From positions 71,075 through 135,074 of the forward strand of contig NZ_JAAKGI010000037.1 of the NCBI RefSeq assembly GCF_011762485.1: a stretch of DNA of 64,000 bases. Direction: 5' to 3'. A model generated the notes under the pieces. It was not told the origin of the DNA, searched no databases, and saw only the letters and a list, made by a program, of their open reading frames with translations. A program made the translations under genes and the position numbers. The stretch comes from Yeosuana marina. GTDB taxonomy: Bacteria > Bacteroidota > Bacteroidia > Flavobacteriales > Flavobacteriaceae. The first letter of the stretch is position 1; each line of letters begins with the position of its first letter. Shown here one piece after another: positions 16,132-24,371 of this stretch.

Positions 16132-16305
16132 ATGGCGAGAAATAAACCAATTGGGGATAATGCTCGAAAAGGAGCAGTAAAGCAAAGGTCGCAAGTACTT
16201 AACCCAAAAACGAACTTGTATGTAAAAAGAGATTCTGAAACGGGTCGTTTTATGGATGTAAAAACGACAGGAGGTAAATTTAAAGGAGTTAGAAAAGAAA
16301 AATAA
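16132..16305 (+). CDS. Small basic protein (57 aa), first gene of the CBASS-like operon
   Basis: ATG at 16132 starts 4 bases after the operator arm and opens a 57-residue frame beginning MARNKPIGDNARKGAVKQRS and ending GGKFKGVRKEK. It is very basic (many Lys/Arg), with no hydrophobic segment. Its stop is 1 base before the LRAT-like start codon, so it is the operon's first gene. Similar small basic proteins with an ARKGAVKxRSQ-type sequence are, as far as I recall, widespread as unnamed proteins; no function can be given. Confidence 0.7.
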   Translation: MARNKPIGDNARKGAVKQRSQVLNPKTNLYVKRDSETGRFMDVKTTGGKFKGVRKEK

Positions 16306-16306
16306 T

Positions 16307-16723
16307 ATGTTAAACACAATCCCCAATCTGCCTGTCCTCTTTCCAGGGGACGTAATTGTTGCCAAGAAACGTAAAGGTCTTGGACGAATCCTAAACCACT
16401 ACATTGTATATGTTGGGAAAAACATTTTCATAGGAAATCTCTCTGATGGTGTAAAAGAATTACCTTATTACGAGCTAATGAAGCTCTTAAGAGAGTACGA
16501 GCCAACTGGTGTTAGACGGTTTAATGGCTCATACCTTCAGCGTAATGACGCTGTCAATCGGGCTTATTCAAAATTAGGGCATAGGTACAGCTTAATAAAT
16601 TTCAACTGTGAGCATTTCGCAAATTGGGTGCAATTTGGAAGATTGGAAAGCAGTCAAGTCACTACTGGATTTGTCATTTTGGCAAGTGCTGTTTTCTTAA
16701 AATTGATTGCCACAGATGAGTAA
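16307..16723 (+). CDS. LRAT-like (NlpC/P60-fold) membrane-anchored protein
   Basis: A 138-residue protein resembling the lecithin:retinol acyltransferase/H-Rev107 group, circularly permuted papain-fold thiol enzymes that often act on phospholipid acyl chains. The start PGDVIVAKKRKG, the catalytic-type His31 in NHYIVYVG and the Cys101 in NCEHFANWV are the family signature; the third catalytic residue is not obvious. A hydrophobic C-terminal helix at about 119-134 should anchor it in the membrane. It lies between the small basic protein and the NUDIX effector, whose start overlaps its stop by 8 bases. It may be a second effector or a modifier; this is inference. Confidence 0.75.
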   Translation: MLNTIPNLPVLFPGDVIVAKKRKGLGRILNHYIVYVGKNIFIGNLSDGVKELPYYELMKLLREYEPTGVRRFNGSYLQRNDAVNRAYSKLGHRYSLINFNCEHFANWVQFGRLESSQVTTGFVILASAVFLKLIATDE

Positions 16724-17543
16724 GGAGCTAAAGAGGTTTTACGGGTACGTAATTGTGCTATTTATTGCTGTAGGCTATTTAGTCTATAGATATTTCTATT
16801 TAAGTCCAGTAACAGATTTCCATCGAGAAATACTCGTTACTTGTGCTTTCGCTATTTTATCAACCTGCGCGTTGGGAATTTACGAAACCATCAAATGCCA
16901 AGGTAAGTATTTTTTGACCGCCGTGAGGTGTTCTGTTTTTATTCCCAACAAGGAAACCTATGTGTCATTAAGTTATCTAATGAGAATAAAACTCTCAGGT
17001 GCTGAACGGTATTTTCTGGTAAAAGGGTCAAAGGTTGACCAATACCAGCCTGTGGGAGGAGTTTATAAAATCATAGGGAATAAGGATATATATAAGGAGT
17101 GGGAAGCACACCCGAAATCTGACAAGAAAAACCCTGATGATTTACGTTTTTTTGTAAAGGCAAAATACGTTCCAGAAATAATCCGATGGTTCAAGTCTCG
17201 AAAAGATAGAGAGACTGGAGTATGGCGAGAGTTTTATGAAGAACTGTTGGAAACTAAAATTGTAAGTCAAGAAAATTTTCAAACAATACGTGCTGAGTAT
17301 TTGTGTTCGCACGAGAACATTCTTAGCAAGCAAAATAGGTTCAAAAGCGAACAATACCATACTCTCATATACGACATATTTCAGATAGAACTCAGTCCTG
17401 AGCAATTTGAAGAATTGAACAAACTACTGGCAAAAAAGACTTTTACTAAGCACTATGCATTTGTCACAAAGGACGAAATTGAAAAGGAATGTTTTAATGA
17501 ACACAAATTAAAAATAGGACAACACACCAAATTTACAATATAG
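16716..17543 (+). CDS. Membrane SMODS-associated NUDIX protein (Cap16-like CBASS effector)
   Basis: A protein of about 275 residues with two N-terminal membrane helices (about 6-27 and 40-60), then a soluble domain with YVSLSYLMRIKLS and YQPVGGVYKIIG. This resembles the SMODS-associated NUDIX domain of transmembrane CBASS effectors, thought to sense a cyclic nucleotide and damage the membrane. The canonical hydrolytic Nudix box (GX5EX7REUXEEXGU) is absent, as expected for a ligand-sensing version. I chose ATG 16716, overlapping the LRAT stop by 8 bases; TTG 16707 is less likely. The CD-NTase ATG follows its stop codon with no gap, indicating tight coupling. Confidence 0.7.
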   Translation: MSKELKRFYGYVIVLFIAVGYLVYRYFYLSPVTDFHREILVTCAFAILSTCALGIYETIKCQGKYFLTAVRCSVFIPNKETYVSLSYLMRIKLSGAERYFLVKGSKVDQYQPVGGVYKIIGNKDIYKEWEAHPKSDKKNPDDLRFFVKAKYVPEIIRWFKSRKDRETGVWREFYEELLETKIVSQENFQTIRAEYLCSHENILSKQNRFKSEQYHTLIYDIFQIELSPEQFEELNKLLAKKTFTKHYAFVTKDEIEKECFNEHKLKIGQHTKFTI

Positions 17544-19178
17544 ATGAACTTTCAAGAATACTTATACAATCAAGGCTTCCAAAGAGAAGACCTACTCGCA
17601 AGAATGGCAGAATCACTTGAGTTGGATGATTCCCGATCCAACAGAATGGAATCTGCCTACAATGCCATTTACGATGTTTTAAAAGCAGACCCAGTATTTT
17701 TCTCAAAGGTCGATTTTGTGGTATATCCGCAAGGTTCAAAGGCAATAGGTACCACTACAAAGCCTTATGGTAAAGATGAATTTGATTTGGACATAGTTGT
17801 CCATATTAGAGATTTGTTCTATAACTATACTTCCTCAGAAATTTACAATCATTTAATTCGAGTTTTTAGAGGCAATGATGTTTATCGTCCTAAGTTAATT
17901 CCCAAAAACAGATGTGCAAGAATAAATTATTCTGGCGATTTTCATATGGATATCCTTCCGGGATGTATTGTTATTGAGAACGAGGATAAATTAATGGTGC
18001 CAGATCGTGAATTGGCATCTTGGACATCTACATTTCCAAAAGGTTACATAGGTTGGTTTTTAGATATAGCTAAAGATGTTCGCCAACCCATTTTATTAAG
18101 AAAGGCATACGAAAATTTTGTCACTTTAGCTGAAGCAAAAGCTGAACAAGAAGATTTGCCAGAGGAAGATTTTTATTCAAAAGAACCTCTGAAGAGAGCG
18201 GTTCAGCTAACTAAGCGTTATCGCGACATATTTTTTGATGATAATCCAAAACACAGAACTTCAAGTATTGTTTTAACTACAATTTTTGGACAATTTTATG
18301 AAGGAGAGCCATCAATATATGAAACCATAGATAATGTTCTGAATCGCATTATAAATAATTACTCAGACTATCAACAACTATTTGAAAATCGCGGAATTTA
18401 CAAGAGAATTAAAGTATTAAACCCTGTGAATCCAGAGGAAGATTTTACGGATAAGTGGGATAAGGATAAGGAGTTTTATAATCAATTTATTGCTTTTGCT
18501 AAAAGTTATAAGGAAAAATGGGAGCGTCTTAAAAAAGGGGATTTTGGAGTAGCTGAAGAACTTTTTGGTAGTACAAGAACTAAAACTATTTTAAAAGCCC
18601 AGTTAGAAAATTTATCCAAGGGTAAAGTAGATACACTTGAAAAAGCTGGTCTTACAATTATGTCTGGAAAAAATCACGTAGACCCAAAGGGAAATATTAC
18701 GAAAAACAATGGATATGAAAGCAAACCACATCGAAACTATGGTGGTATTGAATTGGATATTAAAAAAGCCCCCAACAATTTATCTTCAAAAAATTATATA
18801 GCTGCATATATCCAAAAAGAATTTGTCGATAAAAATTTTCCTTGGTTGCAAACAGTTGTCAAAGATGGTAAACTATTGGGTAAGGGTAAGATAAAACCAA
18901 AGGGATGCAAAAAAGAATATGAGATTTTAATTAGTTATGATATCAATGACACTTACAGAAAGGAAAGGGTATTTATTCTTAATGATAGCCAAATCCAATT
19001 TGGAAAAACCCCACACTTATATCCAGGGAACAGTTTGTGCTTGTACTACCCAAAGGATATGCCACGAGATTTAGACTTGAACTTCGTAGATGTGGTTCCT
19101 TGGATATCGGAATGGTTAGTAATGTATGAACTATGGAAAAAATATGGTGTGTGGATGGCAGATGAAATAAAGCACTAA
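17544..19178 (+). CDS. CD-NTase (cGAS/DncV-like) with a C-terminal E2-like domain
   Basis: A 544-residue protein. Residues 1 to about 380 are a CBASS nucleotidyltransferase that would make a cyclic di- or trinucleotide on phage infection: YPQGSKAIG (GS at 64-65), DEFDLDIVV (Asp81, Asp83) and a third catalytic Asp136 in FHMDILPG. The last 130 residues (about 415-544) look like the metal-free E2-type domain of CBASS: KLLGKGKIKP, then TPHLYPGNSLCLYYP with Cys499, and VPWISEWLVMYELWKKYG close to the end. Cys499 would be the E2 cysteine. No separate E1, JAB, HORMA or TRIP13 gene is nearby. The nucleotidyltransferase call is sure; the E2 fusion is from remembered motif resemblance and needs a structure comparison. 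Confidence 0.8.
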   Translation: MNFQEYLYNQGFQREDLLARMAESLELDDSRSNRMESAYNAIYDVLKADPVFFSKVDFVVYPQGSKAIGTTTKPYGKDEFDLDIVVHIRDLFYNYTSSEIYNHLIRVFRGNDVYRPKLIPKNRCARINYSGDFHMDILPGCIVIENEDKLMVPDRELASWTSTFPKGYIGWFLDIAKDVRQPILLRKAYENFVTLAEAKAEQEDLPEEDFYSKEPLKRAVQLTKRYRDIFFDDNPKHRTSSIVLTTIFGQFYEGEPSIYETIDNVLNRIINNYSDYQQLFENRGIYKRIKVLNPVNPEEDFTDKWDKDKEFYNQFIAFAKSYKEKWERLKKGDFGVAEELFGSTRTKTILKAQLENLSKGKVDTLEKAGLTIMSGKNHVDPKGNITKNNGYESKPHRNYGGIELDIKKAPNNLSSKNYIAAYIQKEFVDKNFPWLQTVVKDGKLLGKGKIKPKGCKKEYEILISYDINDTYRKERVFILNDSQIQFGKTPHLYPGNSLCLYYPKDMPRDLDLNFVDVVPWISEWLVMYELWKKYGVWMADEIKH

Positions 19179-19324
19179 AGCAACACTTAGTTATTGTGTC
19201 CTGTCGTTAAGCTTCTATTGCCGTTCTTTTTTCCAGTTTCAAGATTCTTGGAGACTTATGGAAGGCAGACAAACCTATTCCCACAATTTAATATCATTAT
19301 CTTTACTGTCCGATTTTAATTCAA

Positions 19325-20698
19325 ATGATGCCCGAAACCAACCGCATAGAATACAAACGAGAACTGTCCGATGGACTTGAAAAAGAGGTTATTGCTTTTT
19401 TGAACTATCGCGAAGGTGGCATTATCTATATCGGTATTGATAAAAATGGAAACACTTATGGTTTGCCTGATGCGGATGGCGACCAATTAAAAATTAAGGA
19501 CAGGTTGAAGAACAATATTCGTCCTTCTGCATTAGGTCTTTTTGATATTGTGAGTGAAGAACGAGAGGGCAAGAATATCTTAAAAATCATCGTGGCGAGC
19601 GGTCCTGAAAAACCCTATTATCTCAAAAAGTATGGGATGAGCGAAAAGGGTTGTTTCATTCGCTTGGGTTCAGCAGCTGAACCGATGCCACAAAAAATGA
19701 TTGACGAGCTCTTTGCCAAACGTACCCGAAATTCCATCAGCAAAATTAAAGCGGGTCGGCAGGATTTAAGTTTTAGTCAGTTGAAAATCTACTACGAAGA
19801 ATCAGGACACACCCTTGGTAAAGCTTTTGCAAAAAACTTGGAACTATTGACTGAAGATGGCGCATTCAATTATGCCGGCTATCTTTTGGCAGATAAGAAT
19901 AACACTTCTATTAAAGTGGCCAAGTATTCGGGCAAAACCCGAACAGACTTGATAGAGAGCAACGAGTATGGTCACGAATGTTTGGTCAAGGCCACTAAGC
20001 AAGTGATAGATAAAATTGCTGTCGAGAACCGAACCAACACAAAAATAACGGCTAAGGAAAGACAACAAGCCAACCTTTGGAATCCCATCGCCTTACGCGA
20101 GGCCATTATTAATGCCTTTGTGCATAATGACTACACCAATGAAATAACCCCAAAGTTTGAAATTTTTAGCGACAGAATTGAAATCACTTCGGCCGGTAGT
20201 TTACCAGAAGGACTAAGCGAACAGGAATTTTACGAAGGCTTCTCAGTCCCGCGCAATAAGGAACTGATGCGAATTTTCAAGGATTTAGAACTTGTGGAAC
20301 AATTGGGTTCTGGCATCCCTCGTATTTTGGAACACTATGGGAAAGAGAGTTTTAAATTTTCAGATAACTTCCTTAGAATGACTTTTACAGCTAAAGAAAC
20401 TGCTGTTGAAGAAGGTGGTCAAATAGGTGGTTTAATGGGTGGTCTAAAAGGTGGTCAAATAGGTGGTCAAAAAGATGCTGAAATTGACGATATCAAAGAA
20501 TTGACACATAGACAAAAGGAAGTTTTAAAATTAATTACTTCAGATAACCGAATCAGCCGTTCAGGAATAGCAGAAATTCTACATATAAACGAATCTGCAA
20601 TCCAGAAACATCTAAACAATTTGAAGGATGCTGGCTTTATAGAGCGTGTCGGTGGAACACGAGGTTATTGGAAAGTTAGGATAGAAAATGAAAACTAA
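19325..20698 (+). CDS. AlbA_2/Schlafen-type ATP-binding protein with C-terminal winged helix
   Basis: A 457-residue protein of the family often annotated as putative DNA-binding transcriptional regulator. The N-terminal AlbA_2 (Schlafen-like) domain shows NRIEYKREL and GGIIYIGIDKNG (residues about 5-45). The middle has the family's NPIALREAIINAFVHNDYT and SAGSLPEGLSEQEF motifs. A Gly-Gly repeat linker (GGQIGGLMGGLKGGQIGGQK) precedes a winged helix (ISRSGIAEILHINESAIQKH). Its role is unknown; such proteins are frequent in defence islands. A DUF4238 gene follows after 8 bases, so the two probably form a unit. It lies 146 bases after the CD-NTase, perhaps with its own promoter. Confidence 0.8.
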   Translation: MMPETNRIEYKRELSDGLEKEVIAFLNYREGGIIYIGIDKNGNTYGLPDADGDQLKIKDRLKNNIRPSALGLFDIVSEEREGKNILKIIVASGPEKPYYLKKYGMSEKGCFIRLGSAAEPMPQKMIDELFAKRTRNSISKIKAGRQDLSFSQLKIYYEESGHTLGKAFAKNLELLTEDGAFNYAGYLLADKNNTSIKVAKYSGKTRTDLIESNEYGHECLVKATKQVIDKIAVENRTNTKITAKERQQANLWNPIALREAIINAFVHNDYTNEITPKFEIFSDRIEITSAGSLPEGLSEQEFYEGFSVPRNKELMRIFKDLELVEQLGSGIPRILEHYGKESFKFSDNFLRMTFTAKETAVEEGGQIGGLMGGLKGGQIGGQKDAEIDDIKELTHRQKEVLKLITSDNRISRSGIAEILHINESAIQKHLNNLKDAGFIERVGGTRGYWKVRIENEN

Positions 20699-20706
20699 AA
20701 ACAGAA

Positions 20707-21777
20707 GTGGCTAATAAAAAAAGACAGCATTTCATATCCCAATTCTTATTAAGAAGCTTTTCGGTTACAACCAATTCAAAATCAATTAATATATATCAAA
20801 AAGGAACAGTTAAAGTTATTAGAAATGCCCCTATCAAATCTCAGGCTCAACAAAAATACTTTTATGGGGATGATGCCGTTTTCGAGGATTATTTAGCACA
20901 TAGTGAAAATACTGCTTCCAAAGTTATCAATCGGATTAAAAATTACAATACCCTTCCAAAAGTAGGAACGAAGGATTATTCCTTCTTACTTCATTTTGTG
21001 ATGATGTATGCTTTTAGAACAAAAGCATCCGTGGCAAATACAGAAGAAAAAATAAATTCTGGTATTCAGAAAATTGCTCAATTTGATAAAACTTTAAGCA
21101 AAATACATTTTTCAAAAGGTAGAGTATCACATCCAGAACCAGCAGCATTTAATTTAGCCTACAATATGGATAATTGGGTCATAACCGGCGATTTGAGCTT
21201 AGGTCTGATAAAAAATGAGACAACAACAGAATTTATAATTTCGGATAATCCATTTGTACAATTTAATCCTATCCAATTATCTCGGGAAAAATTCCCTAAT
21301 AATGGTGGTCTATTGAGTACTGGATTGATAATTTTCTTCCCGATTTCGCCAAAGTTATATTTAATTTATTACGATAAATGGGCGTATAGAGTAAATTTTG
21401 AAGATGAGAGTTCGTTGTCTCTAACTGATGATTACGATATTCATAACCTAAATCTTTTGCAAGCAATATCGGCAGAAGAGACAATCTATTTTTCATCAGA
21501 AAAGAAAACTCAATACATCAAAAACTTAACGGATGAGGCCTCTTGGCACAAGAAAGATATACACATTAATGATGAAGTAGTAGATAAAGCAAATCCAGAT
21601 AAGAAATTATTACTTTCATATTATATAGAGCATTTACATAATCCTGAATTTACATTTCTTAAACTGACCGATGCTGCTCGAAATAAAAAAGATAGTATAG
21701 GTATGAATTCATATCGTAATAATGAAATTGTTGAATGGATGAAAATGGATAAAAGTAAAATGAAAAGTAATATTTAG
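20707..21777 (+). CDS. DUF4238 protein
   Basis: A 356-residue protein starting at a GTG codon (ANKKRQHFISQFLLRSF). The QH-x4-FL-x2-F start and the ISDNPFVQFNP block near residue 180 are the recognisable DUF4238 features; the function of the family is unknown. It follows the AlbA_2 gene by 8 bases and ends 13 bases before the left end of an IS256-type element. A second DUF4238 gene lies at 60477-61589, also in a possible defence cluster; the two share only these motifs. Confidence 0.75.
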   Translation: MANKKRQHFISQFLLRSFSVTTNSKSINIYQKGTVKVIRNAPIKSQAQQKYFYGDDAVFEDYLAHSENTASKVINRIKNYNTLPKVGTKDYSFLLHFVMMYAFRTKASVANTEEKINSGIQKIAQFDKTLSKIHFSKGRVSHPEPAAFNLAYNMDNWVITGDLSLGLIKNETTTEFIISDNPFVQFNPIQLSREKFPNNGGLLSTGLIIFFPISPKLYLIYYDKWAYRVNFEDESSLSLTDDYDIHNLNLLQAISAEETIYFSSEKKTQYIKNLTDEASWHKKDIHINDEVVDKANPDKKLLLSYYIEHLHNPEFTFLKLTDAARNKKDSIGMNSYRNNEIVEWMKMDKSKMKSNI

Positions 21778-21843
21778 ACTTTTTTTAAAAGACACTATCC
21801 CAATAACTGTGTAAGTTAAAAATAACAGGGGTTTGACTTTTAT

Positions 21844-23040
21844 CTAAAGTCGGACCCTTTTTTCATAGATAGTAAGGAACTGGTTTAGGATTATGCCCCA
21901 GTTCCTGATGGGCATCGACCATTTCTTGGTGGCCTCCCTGGTCGCCAAATATACGGATTTCATCACCGCATCATCTGTCGGGAACGACAGTTTGTTCTTG
22001 GTATACTTCCTGATCTTCCCGTTCAGGTTCTCGATAAGGTTGGTGGTATAGATGATCTTTCGTATCTCCAGTGGGAACTCGAAGAACACGGTAAGCTCGT
22101 CCCAGTTGTCCCTCCAGCTCTTTATCGCATAGGAGTACTTTCCTTCCCATTGCTCGGCAAAGTCCTCAAGGGCGGCCCTTGCCGCTTTCTGGTTCGGGGC
22201 GTTGTAGATATGCTTCATGTCGGCGGTGAAGGCCTTTTTGTCCTTCCAGACCACATATCTGCACGCATTTCGTATCTGGTGGACCACGCATATCTGGGTC
22301 TTCGATTCGGGGAACACGTTCTTGATGGTATCGGTGAACCCGTTCAGGTTGTCGGTGGCGGTGATCAGGATGTCCTCCGTGCCACGGGCCTTGACATCCG
22401 TGAGCACTGACATCCAAAAGGCCGACGATTCGTTCTTGCCGAGCCAGAGACCGAGCACCTCCTTTTTCCCGTCCCTGCGCAGCCCTACGGCCACGTAGAC
22501 GGTCTTGTTGATGACCTTGGAACTCTCCCGCACCTTGAACACGATGCCGTCCATCCATACGATCAGGTAGACCGGTTCCAAAGGACGGTTCTGCCATGCG
22601 ACAATGTCGCCCGAGACCTTTTCGGTGATCCTTGATATGGTGGATGTGGATACATCGAAGTTATAGAACTCGCGAATCTGTTCCTCAATATCACTGTTGC
22701 TCATTCCCTTGGCGTAAAGCGATACGATCACGTTCTCGATGCCGTCGACCATGTTGCCCCGTTTGGGTACGATCATGGGGTTGAAGGAGGCGTCCCGGTC
22801 CCTCGGCACCTGTATTTCCGACTCGCCGAAGGAGGTGCGCACCTTCTTTTTGGAATGGCCGTTACGGGAGTTGTCGCCTTTTTTCCTTTGGTGTTTTTCG
22901 TAATCCAGGTGGCCGTCAAGCTCGCCTTCGAGCATCTTCTCGATGCCGCGCTTCTGCAGTTGCTTCAGAAAACCGTTGAGCTCGTCCCCGGTCTTGAACT
23001 GCTTTAAAAAATCGTCGTTGAACAATTCCTCTTTTTTCAT
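21844..23040 (-). CDS. IS256-family (mutator-type) transposase
   Basis: About 398 residues, the usual length. The DDE residues are suggested by [13 protein letters not shown] (first Asp), [12 protein letters not shown] (second Asp) and [20 protein letters not shown] (Glu in the conserved NxIE helix). The N-terminal DNA-binding part carries [23 protein letters not shown] split by short linkers. I place the start at ATG 23040 ([11 protein letters not shown]), because the nine extra residues from 23067 lie between the terminal repeat and the gene and have no family match. It looks intact and probably active. Confidence 0.92.
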   Translation of the reverse strand: MKKEELFNDDFLKQFKTGDELNGFLKQLQKRGIEKMLEGELDGHLDYEKHQRKKGDNSRNGHSKKKVRTSFGESEIQVPRDRDASFNPMIVPKRGNMVDGIENVIVSLYAKGMSNSDIEEQIREFYNFDVSTSTISRITEKVSGDIVAWQNRPLEPVYLIVWMDGIVFKVRESSKVINKTVYVAVGLRRDGKKEVLGLWLGKNESSAFWMSVLTDVKARGTEDILITATDNLNGFTDTIKNVFPESKTQICVVHQIRNACRYVVWKDKKAFTADMKHIYNAPNQKAARAALEDFAEQWEGKYSYAIKSWRDNWDELTVFFEFPLEIRKIIYTTNLIENLNGKIRKYTKNKLSFPTDDAVMKSVYLATREATKKWSMPIRNWGIILNQFLTIYEKRVRL

Positions 23041-23070
23041 AAGGTGTAAATATTTAAAATTAAACAAAAA

Positions 23071-23096
23071 AATAGCGGGGGCATGCCCCCGCTATT
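23071..23096. terminator. 26-bp perfect palindrome inside the IS right end
   Basis: AATAGCGGGGGC and its complement around ATG-centred GCATGC form a perfect palindrome followed by T residues. Placed between the terminal repeat and the transposase start, it probably blocks read-through transcription entering the transposase, as known for many insertion sequences. Confidence 0.65.
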
Positions 23097-23125
23097 TTCT
23101 ATTTACACACTTTATGGGATAGTCC

Positions 23126-23497
23126 TTAAAAAGGCGATTTATCCTTTGAGCCTCTCGCATCCGCCAACCATTTGCCATTTTGTTTGACCAGTTTAAAAAC
23201 ACCAGGCGTTTTATCATAAGCTGTGGTATATTTTACCCAAGCCACGTCACCCATAATTGTATCCTGCAAAACAGTAAATCTGGAATCATCCTTTACCGTA
23301 GCATTAAACATATTTATAGTATTCATATAGTTAGAATATGCTTGTGGTGTTGAGTTAGCTTTTAAAGCTTCCTCATCCTTTTCATAAAAGCTTTCAATAA
23401 CAATTTGGGCTGTAGCACTTGGTCCCGAAATTTTAGTTTCGGAATTAGCACAAGAAAGGAACAGTACTATGAGCGAGAAAACAACAATTTTTTTCAT
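23126..23497 (-). CDS. Small exported lipoprotein (DUF4878-like)
   Basis: A 123-residue protein with a lipoprotein signal (LIVLFLSCANSE, lipidated Cys16). The remainder has the NTF2-like pattern of DUF4878 (IVIESFYEKDEEALKAN near the start, VFKLVKQNGKWLAD near the end). It is the last gene of the leftward tra operon, 7 bases after traN. The stop codon TAA touches the right end of the IS element, so either the natural stop lies exactly there or the insertion replaced the original C-terminus with a new stop. Surface or entry-exclusion roles are possible but not shown. Confidence 0.65.
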   Translation of the reverse strand: MKKIVVFSLIVLFLSCANSETKISGPSATAQIVIESFYEKDEEALKANSTPQAYSNYMNTINMFNATVKDDSRFTVLQDTIMGDVAWVKYTTAYDKTPGVFKLVKQNGKWLADARGSKDKSPF

Positions 23498-23504
23498 AAC
23501 AGTA

Positions 23505-24341
23505 TTAATTTGGGTTATTGATATATCTGTGTGATAGTTTCATTTCTATATTTCTTTCGCCATCCTTTTCATTCAATTCCAAAATTGCCCTACGGTCATT
23601 AGATAATGAAAATTTGGGCAACACATAAACGAATCGAGCCATTTCATTTTCCTTAATCTTAGATGGCAGATTATGTTTATATATCGGTTCTTGATAGAGC
23701 CGTTGCAACGATTTTCTTTTCCCTTTTTGTCTTGTTTCAATGGAAAGGTTCAAGAAATTCAAATCATAATCCAACGAAGAATTATTCTCAATCTGGATAA
23801 CGAAGTAGAGTTCTTCCTTATCAAAAACAATATTCTCAACACTTAACACAATACCTTCATTTCGCTTTTTAATCCGACCAATACGCTGTTTTCTATTGAG
23901 AAGATACGAGCAGAATTTTTGGTAATAATAGGTTTTATTATCTACAAGTTCTTCAGAAGATTCAACAAGCGTCGAATCAGTTAAAATCGGTTTTTCATTA
24001 CCGATACTATTGGATAGCGGAATGAAATAATTGAGCTTAGATAGCTGTTTTTTATACCTTACAATATACGAAAAAATTGAACCATTTCTGTTGACTACCA
24101 GCAAATTACTTTCCTTCCCAGGCTTTGCCTGAAGAAGCCCAAAATACTGCTCTTTTTCACGATTGTAGGTAAATACAAAATTATCTGAACCAGTAATACC
24201 TTGCCGTATAGGCTCTGGAAAGAATAGCGCAACGTTTTTGGTGTCGTTGGCATAGATTGTATCAAGTGGTGTTGGTTTCTGTTGCGCTTTCGCGAAAGTG
24301 GAAACAATAATAAGCGCTAAAATAATGATATACTTTTTCAT
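23505..24341 (-). CDS. traN: Conjugative transposon protein TraN (DUF4138)
   Basis: A 278-residue exported protein with a signal peptide ending at FAKAQ (residue about 20). The text PLDTIYANDTKNVALFFPEP and the later SNLLVVNRNGSIFSYIVRYK are typical of Bacteroidota TraN, a periplasmic/outer-membrane part of the type IV mating channel that replaces VirB9. It follows traM by 30 bases. The signal peptide end is encoded over a GCTTTCGCGAAAGT palindrome (24286-24299), one of a series in this window. Confidence 0.85.
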   Translation of the reverse strand: MKKYIIILALIIVSTFAKAQQKPTPLDTIYANDTKNVALFFPEPIRQGITGSDNFVFTYNREKEQYFGLLQAKPGKESNLLVVNRNGSIFSYIVRYKKQLSKLNYFIPLSNSIGNEKPILTDSTLVESSEELVDNKTYYYQKFCSYLLNRKQRIGRIKKRNEGIVLSVENIVFDKEELYFVIQIENNSSLDYDLNFLNLSIETRQKGKRKSLQRLYQEPIYKHNLPSKIKENEMARFVYVLPKFSLSNDRRAILELNEKDGERNIEMKLSHRYINNPN

Positions 24342-24371
24342 AAGAGTGCGTTTTAAATGCCCATTATGGGC

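Larger units (their letters stand above)
21791..23125 (-). mobile_element. IS256-family insertion sequence
   Basis: The ends are inverted repeats: GACACTATCCCAATAACTGT at 21791 and, read inward from 23125, GGACTATCCCATAAAGTGTG. They enclose one transposase gene. Base composition is clearly more GC-rich than on either side, which points to recent arrival from a different host background. TTAAAA directly abuts both ends, but no full 8-bp target duplication is evident. The element separates the defence cargo from the tra operon and lies exactly at the end of a lipoprotein gene. Confidence 0.88.

Noticed and set aside
22150-22597. Several long frames opposite or beside the IS256 transposase
   Set aside because: They are shadows caused by the high GC content of the transposase gene.
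21783-23133. An 8-bp target duplication around the IS
   Set aside because: Only TTAAAA is shared next to both ends, and AT-rich flanks make this match weak.
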